Below are positions 1 through 6,832 of a DNA stretch of 64,000 nt, piece by piece. How positions within the stretch are numbered: the stretch's first letter is position 1; each line of letters begins with the position of its first letter. A program made the translations under genes and the position numbers. Source of the stretch: Candidatus Zixiibacteriota bacterium (GTDB lineage: Bacteria > Zixibacteria > MSB-5A5 > GN15 > FEB-12). The notes under the pieces were generated by a model. The model saw only the letters and a list, made by a program, of their open reading frames with translations. It did no database searches and was not told the origin of the DNA. The stretch is from assembly GCA_017999435.1 (NCBI GenBank), contig JAGNLV010000001.1, positions 730,993-794,992 on the forward strand, in the 5' to 3' direction.

Positions 1-562
1 GGTCCGTGCCGTAGTTGTCGGTCAGGTAATCCATGAACCGAAGGACCGTCTCGGGGGTGATCACCTCGCGGGCGTGAATGGCCGCGGTATAGAGCACCTC
101 CGGCTCGTCGGGTTCGTCGAGCTCCGGGTTGTCGGAAATCTTCATGGCGTACATCGGGCGTCCCTCGAGCGTGTATCCGATCACGGTTTTCGGGAAGACG
201 ATCGCGTCGTGGAAGAAGGCGATTTCATCCATGTACGCCTGGATTTCCGCGAGCGTCTTGTACCCTCCCATGTCGCGCGCGTGGTCGAGACGCGAGCGGT
301 AGAAGGCGGCGACGTCGCCGTGGACTATTTCCGTGCGCAGCCCCAAACCCTCGAGTTCGCGGAGCTCGTCGGCCGTCGCGATGATCTCGATAAAGTCCTT
401 TCCCTGCCAGACCACGTCGAGCCCCAGGGGGTGAAGCCCGGCGGCGTCCTCCTTGCCGTCGAGATAGACGCGCACCTGCATATCGGCGGCGGATACGGCG
501 GCGGCGAGCACGAGCAGAAGCAGCAACGCGGGGACGGCCGTCCCCATGCGGTGAGAAGCCAT
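1..562 (-). CDS. M14-family zinc carboxypeptidase, N-terminal part (runs off the window)
   Basis: The first 187 residues are visible; the rest lies beyond base 1. The protein opens with a signal peptide (hydrophobic run LLLLLVLAAAVSAA, about residues 13-26), so it is exported. Residues 163-166 read HARE inside AIHAREVITPETVLRF, the HXXE zinc-ligand motif of M14 metallocarboxypeptidases, preceded by the usual GYTLEGRPMYAMKIS strand. The second zinc ligand and the catalytic Glu would lie outside the window. I chose the ATG at 562 because a GGAGG lies six bases upstream; a second ATG five codons later has no such site. It follows dgt in the same direction, 98 bases downstream. Family confidence is high. 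Substrate is unknown; secreted M14 enzymes of this type usually trim peptides. Confidence 0.85.
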   Translation of the reverse strand, partial: MASHRMGTAVPALLLLLVLAAAVSAADMQVRVYLDGKEDAAGLHPLGLDVVWQGKDFIEIIATADELRELEGLGLRTEIVHGDVAAFYRSRLDHARDMGGYKTLAEIQAYMDEIAFFHDAIVFPKTVIGYTLEGRPMYAMKISDNPELDEPDEPEVLYTAAIHAREVITPETVLRFMDYLTDNYGTD

Positions 563-660
563 GTTGTCCTCCGAACCAGGCGGAAACTTCGATTGCCCGT
601 AATATACACCGGAAGGCCGATTTTACCAATGAATAATCGGCTGCGGGAGCGGGGCGGCAA

Positions 661-1833
661 CTAGAGCATTTCGGGGAGATCCGGCGGTTCTTTCCCCGTG
701 AGCTCCCGGTACACTTTCTCGGCGTAGCGGTCCGTCATCCCGGCCATGTAGTCGGTGACGACAATTTCCGTTTCTTCGGTCTGGAGCATCTCCCGGAACC
801 GCGCCGGCAAACGTTCGGGTTCGGCCATGAGGCGGTCGAAGATTCCCTCGAGAATGGTGCGCGCCCGTTTCGCCAGCGCCAGGAGGCGCGGTCTCTGGTA
901 CATGTCGGAGAAGAGGAACTGCTTGAGCGCGGTGACCGCCGGGCGCAGATCCGGGGAGTAGCCCGTCAGCTTCTCCGGCGCGCTGCGCACGTCGGCGAGA
1001 CTCGCGATCCGGAAGCGCGCGATCTGCGCGGCGGTGTGGGCGATCACATCGGTGGCCGTGAGGTCGATCAGCCGCCGCACGAGCGCGTAGCGTTTCTGGT
1101 CCTCATGGAGCCGCTCGAACGCCCCGCGCCCGTCCAGCCCGAACACTTCCCAGACCGGCTGGCGGCACAGGTCGTCGAAGGCGAGCATCCCCGCCGACAG
1201 ACCGTCGTCGATGTCGTGGGCGTTGTACGCCAGTTCATCGGCGACGTCCACGAGCGCCGCCTCGAGCGTCGGGTGCGCGTGGTCGTCGAACTCCGCCACC
1301 TTGTGGTCCCACACCGTCTCGTGTTTGACAATCCCCTCGCGTACTTCATAGGTGAGGTTGAGCCCCGGGTGCTCGGGATAGCGCTGCTCGAGCAGGTCGA
1401 CGATCCGCAGGGTCTGGCGATTGTGGTTGAACCCGCCGAACCCGGCGAGCAGATCCTTCAGCACGTCCTCCCCGGAATGTCCGAAGGGGGTGTGGCCGAG
1501 ATCGTGGGCCAGGGCGATGGCTTCGGCCAGATCCTCGTTGAGGCGGAGGCTGCGGGCGAGCGTCCGCGCGATCTGCGCCACCTCGATCGTGTGCGTAAGC
1601 CGGGTGCGGAAATGGTCCCGCTCGTGGGGGATGAACACCTGCGTCTTGTATTCGAGGCGGCGGAAGGCGGCGGCGTGGACAACCCGATCACGGTCGCGCT
1701 GGAAAACCGTCCGCAGGGGGTGGTCGCGCGAGGGAAAGCGCCGTCCCCGCGATTCGGCCGCGAGCGCCGCATACGGCGCCAGGGTTGCCCGCTCCCGCTG
1801 CTCGATCTCCTCCCGGGTCAGTATCGGTTCCAT
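661..1833 (-). CDS. dgt: deoxyguanosinetriphosphate triphosphohydrolase-like protein (dGTPase)
   Basis: A 390-residue HD-superfamily phosphohydrolase. Members hydrolyse dGTP (or other dNTPs) to deoxynucleoside and triphosphate in the cytoplasm, lowering dNTP pools. Visible landmarks are FRRLEYKTQVF (about 57-67), RLTHTIEVAQIAR (78-90, first metal His), the HD pair in LAHDLGHTPFGHSGED (H110, D111) and the distal Asp in ADELAYNAHDIDDG (about 212-225). Length and motif order fit the shorter Dgt-like branch rather than the longer E. coli enzyme. The start is only four bases after the end of the reading frame of the preceding PorV-like gene, so the two are probably co-transcribed. It ends in TAG, which shows that TAG is an ordinary stop here. 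Confidence 0.93.
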   Translation of the reverse strand: MEPILTREEIEQRERATLAPYAALAAESRGRRFPSRDHPLRTVFQRDRDRVVHAAAFRRLEYKTQVFIPHERDHFRTRLTHTIEVAQIARTLARSLRLNEDLAEAIALAHDLGHTPFGHSGEDVLKDLLAGFGGFNHNRQTLRIVDLLEQRYPEHPGLNLTYEVREGIVKHETVWDHKVAEFDDHAHPTLEAALVDVADELAYNAHDIDDGLSAGMLAFDDLCRQPVWEVFGLDGRGAFERLHEDQKRYALVRRLIDLTATDVIAHTAAQIARFRIASLADVRSAPEKLTGYSPDLRPAVTALKQFLFSDMYQRPRLLALAKRARTILEGIFDRLMAEPERLPARFREMLQTEETEIVVTDYMAGMTDRYAEKVYRELTGKEPPDLPEML

Positions 1834-1837
1834 CCGT

Positions 1838-2095
1838 TCACCTGCATCGGCCGGTTTCCAGGGCGAGCGCCAGCGCGTGCGTCAGGCCAAGCACCGGGTG
1901 GTACCCGGCGGCATACGTGAGGCGGGCGCCGCGATGCATGATATCGATTCCCCCGCCGAAGGTCAACGGCTCAGAGGCCAGGCCCACGAATATTGCGGCC
2001 GGCGGCGCCACCGCGAACCGCTGGCCGATGCCGAACCGGGGGGACTGCGTCGGCTCAAAACTCGCCCGCCCGGTCGTCTGGTAGGCGCCGTTCCC
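1838..2095 (-). other. in-frame continuation of the PorV-like gene beyond the TAG
   Basis: Reading on in the same frame past the TAG gives GNGAYQTTGRASFEPTQSPR, then FGIGQRFAVAPPAAIFVGLA, SEPLTFGGGIDIMHRGARLT and YAAGYHPVLGLTHALALALE, closing with TGA at 1840-1838. The strand pattern (alternating hydrophobic/polar, Gly-rich turns) matches the upstream part and looks like the missing C-terminal strands of the barrel. The next gene, dgt, starts four bases later, the tight spacing usual in this operon. All of this is seen directly in the sequence; that both parts once formed, or still form, one protein is inference. Confidence 0.7.
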
Positions 2096-2662
2096 CTAGA
2101 TTTCCACGTACACATCCAGCCGGCGATGGTCGGGCGCGGCGGCGGCGTCCAGGCGCGGGCAGTTAAGATTCTCGGCCGCGGCCGCCGCCTGCACGCGCTT
2201 CCCGGCATAGGTTGCCGAGAGGCCGACCGCCGCGGCGTGGAGGCGGCCGTACCCGCCGCCGAATTCGACGATCTTCGCGGCGAGGCTGCCCCCGGCGCCG
2301 AATGCGCCCACCCGCCAGCCGGCCGCCAGACGGACCGTCGTCTCGGCATACAACTCCGTATTGCCGAACTGGGACACGCCCGCCGCCAGCACCGCCCGGC
2401 CCAGTCGTCCGGCCGCGGCGGCGAACACCTGGTCGAGGTCGCTCAGTTCAAAGCGCCGCACGCCGCCGAGTTCGAACCGCCACTCCCCCGTGCGGATCCC
2501 GGCGGTCGGCGCCTTGGTCAGCGCGGCGGCCGAGGCGTCGGCCAGGAGCATGGTCCGGCCGAAGCCTTCGCCGCGCGGCGTCGGCAATTCGAACGCCGCG
2601 GCGCCGGCGGCGCAGGCCAAAAGCAGACCCGCGCCGATCGCCGCCCGCCCCGGCCGTCTCAT
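2096..2662 (-). CDS. PorV/UPF0164-like outer-membrane protein, part before an in-frame TAG
   Basis: This is the 188-residue part before a TAG at 2098-2096. A signal peptide (AAIGAGLLLACAAGAAAF) is followed by GFGRTMLLADASAAALTKAP and a series of alternating amphipathic strands (FELGGVRRFELSDL, AVLAAGVSQFGNTELYAET), the look of PorV-type beta-barrels of FCB bacteria. Such proteins normally end in several more strands. Here the same frame continues for 85 more sense codons after the TAG and ends four bases before dgt (see next entry), so the gene appears to have been 1838-2662. The ATG at 2662 overlaps the stop of the upstream lamin-tail gene (ATGA), which supports this start. The protein may be a recent nonsense mutant, an assembly error or a readthrough gene. 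Its exact function is unknown. Confidence 0.7.
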   Translation of the reverse strand: MRRPGRAAIGAGLLLACAAGAAAFELPTPRGEGFGRTMLLADASAAALTKAPTAGIRTGEWRFELGGVRRFELSDLDQVFAAAAGRLGRAVLAAGVSQFGNTELYAETTVRLAAGWRVGAFGAGGSLAAKIVEFGGGYGRLHAAAVGLSATYAGKRVQAAAAAENLNCPRLDAAAAPDHRRLDVYVEI

Positions 2663-3633
2663 CGCGCGATCACCACGGTCCGGCGCGCCGACTCCCCGCC
2701 GATCGCTTCGAGGTAAATGATGTAGATCCCGATCGGGAGACGCTCGCCCGCTCGCGACCGCCCCCACCACACGCACTGCGCCTGCCGCTGCCCCGCCGGG
2801 ATCGCCATCTCCCACACCCGTCGTCCCTCGCGATCGTAAATCTCCACCCGGCGGTCGAGCTCCTCGTCCGCCTCCAGCCCAATCACGGTGGAGTCGTCGA
2901 CGCCGTCTCCGTCCGGCGAGAACACCCTGGGCGTCACGGTCAGCGCCGCCGCGCCGGCGGCATCAGAGTCGGGCAGGACGTTCTCTCGGCCGGGCGTGCC
3001 TCCCGGATCGGCCGACCGGTCCCACCGCGAGGGGTCGATCGGGTGGCGGCACCAGGTCCGGTTGTCCGGAAACACGGCCCGATACACGAAGTGATCGTGG
3101 AGCGCGCCCCCCGGGGCGATCAGGCGGATGCTGTCGCCGGTGTTGTTGAGCACGGGCCACGAGGGCGGCTCGATCACCGGCGCTTCCGGCCGGCCGGCGG
3201 AGGCGAAGAATGCGGCGGAATCCTGCACGAGGACGGCATATCCCCGGGGCGGGACAGCCGCGTCTGAAACAGCCGGGCCCGCTCCGGTGTCGATAATCAC
3301 CGCTGTCCGCAGCGCGTCTCCGATCCGCCATCCGGCGAGACTGACGGCGGTATCGGTTTCGTTCTCCAGTTCGATCCACTCCGATCCATAACCTGCGGTC
3401 GGATTGGCGAGCACTTCGTTAAGGCGGATCGCCTGCACCGGCGCCGCCGCACCGGCCAGGAGGGCACCGACCGCCAGGATGAAACCGAGCGTCCCTTCGA
3501 ACGCCCCCAGCATGGCCTTCGCCAGCGCGAGGACCTCCGCCTGGGCTGGCGCCGCCGAGGCCGCGGCGGCCGGCGCGCCTATCTCGCCGGCACCCTGAGA
3601 CCGCGCCGCGGCCGAATTCCTGACCTTCCGCAT
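2659..3633 (-). CDS. secreted lamin-tail-domain protein with C-terminal sorting-type domain
   Basis: A 324-residue exported protein. It has an unusually long N-terminal stretch of about 45 residues rich in Ala, then a signal-like helix (GTLGFILAVGALLAGAAAPVQA, about 47-68). A lamin-tail (LTD) domain follows: IRLNEVLANPTAGYGSEWIELENE...LAGWRIGD, about 69-185. The C-terminus carries SPDGDGVDDSTVI and RVEIYDREGRRVWEM...LPIGIYIIYLEA, the FlgD-like/gliding-type fold that FCB bacteria attach to secreted proteins. The ATG at 3633 has a strong GGAGGAGGT; an internal Met at 3510 would give a cleaner signal peptide but has no ribosome site. Its stop overlaps the PorV-like gene by four bases. LTD domains bind surfaces or nucleic acid in other bacteria; the role here is unknown. 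Confidence 0.8.
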   Translation of the reverse strand: MRKVRNSAAARSQGAGEIGAPAAAASAAPAQAEVLALAKAMLGAFEGTLGFILAVGALLAGAAAPVQAIRLNEVLANPTAGYGSEWIELENETDTAVSLAGWRIGDALRTAVIIDTGAGPAVSDAAVPPRGYAVLVQDSAAFFASAGRPEAPVIEPPSWPVLNNTGDSIRLIAPGGALHDHFVYRAVFPDNRTWCRHPIDPSRWDRSADPGGTPGRENVLPDSDAAGAAALTVTPRVFSPDGDGVDDSTVIGLEADEELDRRVEIYDREGRRVWEMAIPAGQRQAQCVWWGRSRAGERLPIGIYIIYLEAIGGESARRTVVIAR

Positions 3634-3762
3634 CGTACCTCCTCCCCTGTATCCGGGTGTTCGTGCAGGTCCGGACCGTTATGGTCGTCAATTGTTTCTT
3701 TTCGCTGCCGGCGTCAAAACCATCCCCCATTTCATGCCAGATCCATGCGTCACCTCGCGTCG

Positions 3763-5397
3763 CTACAGGACTGCTTCGGCCTCGAGCGCCACCGTCGTGC
3801 GGTGAGGGTCGTCCGCTCCCCGGCTATAGCGCTGCGCGATTTTCACCGCGATCGCCACCGCCTCCCCGATCATTTGCCGCAACTGGACATACCCGTAGGC
3901 GTAGTCAATTTGTCTGCGCGCGGGCGAGATCGTCCCCAGGTTCGCCCAGATTTCGAGATCCCCGACCCGCGCAGAGCGGTAGCGGAGACGCGCGAACCAG
4001 TTCCAGGAGTCGGCGGCGCCGCTGCGGACGGTGTACCCGACATAGGTGCGCACGGCCAGGGCCGCGCGATCGTACCGCACCTCGGCGCGCGTGCGGCGCA
4101 CGACGGCGTCGCGGTCGTACAGGCTCTCCCTCGTGCGGGTGAGGCGCTCCAGGTGATCGGCCCGGACCTGCAGCGCGCGGCTCGCGGCGGCGATAAGCCC
4201 CGCCAGGACCTCGCCGCGCAGCGTATCGCTGCTGCGGATGGATCCGGCCACGCCGGTCTCGAGCGCCACCCGCGCCGTCAGGGCGGCCTCGGTGCGCACC
4301 GTGGCGCCGGTGTTGCCGGTGCGCCGCGAGGAGAACGCGAACGCCGGACCGGGAATGCTGTCTCGCGCGGCGATCGTCCCCCCCGCGCTGCCGCCCGCCA
4401 GATCGACATAATCGCGATCGTAGTGCCACCCGCAGTAGCGGATCTCGGCCCCCGTCAGGCGGTGCCGTCCTTCGAAAACGACGGCGCCGAAGGCGCTGCG
4501 CACGCCCGCCTGCCCGGCCGCTTCCGCGGCGATCCGGCCATTGCCGTAGGCATATTCGAGCAACCCTGCGTACTTGACATCGCTCCGCGGCTCGCCGCGC
4601 ACGCGGCTGCGCAGGCGGTTGATCCCTGCAATCGATGCGGCCCGCACTTTGCCGCACCGGCGGGCGACCGCCACCGCGGCCGACAGCAGGGTGAACTCCC
4701 CGTCGCGGGTGTGCGAGACGAGCGCTTCGGCCTGCCACCGCCCCGCGAGCGCGCGGACATATCCGCCGTTCTGCCCGCCGTAGTCGGGGTACCGGACCGA
4801 CTCGCCGTCGAGCCGCGGCGAACTCCCGAGGATCTTTCCACGGTAGCCGGCCACCGTTCCGAGCCCCAGCCGGCGGGCGAGGGATCCGACCGCGGCCTCG
4901 CAAATCACGCCCCGCTCGGGCCGCCAGCGGATCATCCTTCCCACCACCCGTTCGCGCCCGGAAACCGTCCGCTCCAGCCTCACCGCGCCGTCGAGATGCG
5001 GGCCGAGCCGCCCGGAGACAGTGGTCCGGTAGCTTCCTCTTCCGCTGCGCTCGATCTCCTGCGCGTACCGATGCCTGACCGCCAGCCGCGGCGCCGGCGG
5101 CCGCTTGGCGGTGAAGGCTTCGGCCTGCTCCGCCGCCAGGCGCGGGAGCGCCGTGTCGGCGCGTTCCTCCCCGGCCAGATTGGGGATTTCGTTGAACAGG
5201 TAGCGGGACGGCTGGTCGATTCCCTCGCGCAGGATTTCGCGGAGAATGTCGTACCGCTCCTGATCGATGTCGCCCCGCCGCAGCGCCTCGAGCAACTCGT
5301 CCTCGGAGGGATAGACGTCGGTCGAGAGTTCCTGGGCGGTCCCTCCCGCGGCCGCGAGTGCGATGGTGATTGCGGCGGTCAGCGTGACCGCTCGCAT
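3763..5397 (-). CDS. large predicted outer-membrane beta-barrel protein
   Basis: A 544-residue protein with a clear signal peptide (MRAVTLTAAITIALAAAGGTAQ). Residues about 24-75 form a charged helical segment (EDELLEALRRGDIDQERYDI, then YLFNEIPNLAG). The rest alternates Arg/Tyr-rich polar and short hydrophobic stretches with many Gly turns and repeated strand-like segments such as YRTTVSGRLGPHLDGAVRLE and VRTYVGYTVRSGAADSWNWF, typical of a 16-plus-strand outer-membrane barrel. I recognise no named family. The start is four bases after the stop of the sigma-54 activator gene and so probably sits in its operon. It may be a target or partner of that regulator, but nothing in the sequence proves it. 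Confidence 0.7.
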   Translation of the reverse strand: MRAVTLTAAITIALAAAGGTAQELSTDVYPSEDELLEALRRGDIDQERYDILREILREGIDQPSRYLFNEIPNLAGEERADTALPRLAAEQAEAFTAKRPPAPRLAVRHRYAQEIERSGRGSYRTTVSGRLGPHLDGAVRLERTVSGRERVVGRMIRWRPERGVICEAAVGSLARRLGLGTVAGYRGKILGSSPRLDGESVRYPDYGGQNGGYVRALAGRWQAEALVSHTRDGEFTLLSAAVAVARRCGKVRAASIAGINRLRSRVRGEPRSDVKYAGLLEYAYGNGRIAAEAAGQAGVRSAFGAVVFEGRHRLTGAEIRYCGWHYDRDYVDLAGGSAGGTIAARDSIPGPAFAFSSRRTGNTGATVRTEAALTARVALETGVAGSIRSSDTLRGEVLAGLIAAASRALQVRADHLERLTRTRESLYDRDAVVRRTRAEVRYDRAALAVRTYVGYTVRSGAADSWNWFARLRYRSARVGDLEIWANLGTISPARRQIDYAYGYVQLRQMIGEAVAIAVKIAQRYSRGADDPHRTTVALEAEAVL

Positions 5398-5401
5398 GGT
5401 G

Positions 5402-6814
5402 TCAGCTCAGCCCGTACTTCTTGAGTTTCCGGTAGAGCGTGCGCTCGCCGATCCCCAGCCGCCGCGCGGCTTCCTTGCGGTTGCCGCCGGTTTCGCGCAG
5501 GGTCCGCCGGATCATGCGTTCTTCCACCTCTTCCATGGTCGCGCCGTCGGCCGCCGGCGCGGCCTCGGCCGTCTCCTCGGGCGGTTCGCTCGGCAGGTGG
5601 GCGGTGATGAGGTCGCGCAGGAGTCGAATTTCGGCGCCCAACTGGAGAATCGCCCGGTAGATTAACTCCTGTCCCGCCTCCTCGACTGTCTTGCCGGTCG
5701 TGACCGGCAGGTGTTTTGCCGTGACGTGTTGCTCGTCGATGAACCGTTCGACATCCTCGACCTCCACCGTCCCGCGCGGTTTCAGCGCCCGCATGCGATC
5801 GGCGAAATTCTTCAGTTGCCGAACGTTGCCCGACCAGTCGTATTTCAACAGAAGATCGAGCGCCGGGTCGGTGTAGTCAAGCTCTTTTCCGCGCCAGAAA
5901 TGCTGCAGGAGCGCCTCGATGTCCTGTTTGCGGTCCAAAAGCGGCGGCAGGACGATTTTCACAACGCCGATGCGGAAGTACAGGTCCTCGCGGAAGCGCC
6001 TTTCGCTGATGGCCTCAGTGAGGTCGCGGTTGGTGGCCGCGATCACGCGCACGTCGGCATGCCGCGCCGTCGACGATCCCACCGGGTAGTAGGTGCCGTC
6101 CTCGAGCACGCGCAGCAGTTTGACCTGGGTGTCGGGCTTGGTTTCGCCGATTTCGTCGAGGAAGATCGTCCCCCCTTCGGCCCGCGCGAACAGTCCCTCG
6201 CGTCTGGCGACCGACCCGGTGAACGCTCCGCGCTCGTGCCCGAACAGCTCCGATTCGAGCACGCCCTCGGCGAGCGCGCCGCAGTTGATGGCCACGTACG
6301 GCCGGTCCTTGCGCGCCGACTGCGTGTGCAGGGCCCGGGCCACGAGTTCCTTCCCGGTGCCGGACTGCCCGACGACGAGGACCGAGACGTCGGTCGGCGC
6401 GATCCGCTCGATCGTTTCCGCAACGATCTTCATCTGCGGCGCGCGCCCCACCATATCGTACCGTTCGAGCAGGTGCTTGCCGTGGTAGATGTGGGCGATT
6501 TTTTGCGCGAGCCCGTCCGGCCCGAGCGACAGCGGAAGGCGCCCGTCGATAAACTGCACCTCGGCCGGGGCCGGCTCCCGGTCGTGGGTGAGCAGCCAGA
6601 TTTCGGTCAGGCCGTTCTGGCGGCGGATTCTGCGGGCCACCGGCCGTTTGAGGTCGGCCCGATTCTCATCGACCAGGACCAGATCCACGCGCCGCTCGCG
6701 CACGAGGCGGTAGAGCTCCGACAGCTCGGTGACCGTTTCGCCGAGGCGCTCCCAGGCGATCCCGGAGGCGACGGCGGTTTCGGGCGCGAGGAGTATGATC
6801 GTGCGGTTTACCAT
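5402..6814 (-). CDS. sigma-54-dependent Fis-family transcriptional activator with degenerate receiver
   Basis: A 470-residue bacterial enhancer-binding protein. The C-terminal two thirds hold the AAA+ ATPase: Walker A GQSGTGKE (about 148-155), the sigma-54 contact loop as GAFTGS (usual form GAFTGA), Walker B TIFLDEIGE and the sensor RVIAATNRDL. It ends in a Fis-type helix-turn-helix (EAARRLGIGERTLYRKLKKYGLS). Residues 1-120 resemble a response-regulator receiver, with DLVLVD at the phospho-Asp position. The acidic pair after strand 1 is missing (LLAPETAV) and the usual KP is not evident, so phosphorylation control is doubtful. It lies 18 bases after rnr and four bases before the barrel gene. 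Role: activates RpoN promoters; targets unknown. Confidence 0.92.
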   Translation of the reverse strand: MVNRTIILLAPETAVASGIAWERLGETVTELSELYRLVRERRVDLVLVDENRADLKRPVARRIRRQNGLTEIWLLTHDREPAPAEVQFIDGRLPLSLGPDGLAQKIAHIYHGKHLLERYDMVGRAPQMKIVAETIERIAPTDVSVLVVGQSGTGKELVARALHTQSARKDRPYVAINCGALAEGVLESELFGHERGAFTGSVARREGLFARAEGGTIFLDEIGETKPDTQVKLLRVLEDGTYYPVGSSTARHADVRVIAATNRDLTEAISERRFREDLYFRIGVVKIVLPPLLDRKQDIEALLQHFWRGKELDYTDPALDLLLKYDWSGNVRQLKNFADRMRALKPRGTVEVEDVERFIDEQHVTAKHLPVTTGKTVEEAGQELIYRAILQLGAEIRLLRDLITAHLPSEPPEETAEAAPAADGATMEEVEERMIRRTLRETGGNRKEAARRLGIGERTLYRKLKKYGLS

Positions 6815-6832
6815 GGCGGTCGATTCCCCGTC

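Noticed and set aside
2096..2098. Idea that TAG is recoded to an amino acid in this organism.
   Set aside because: Several intact genes (dgt, PP2C, lipoprotein copies 2 and 3) end in TAG at family-typical positions. No suppressor tRNA is visible.
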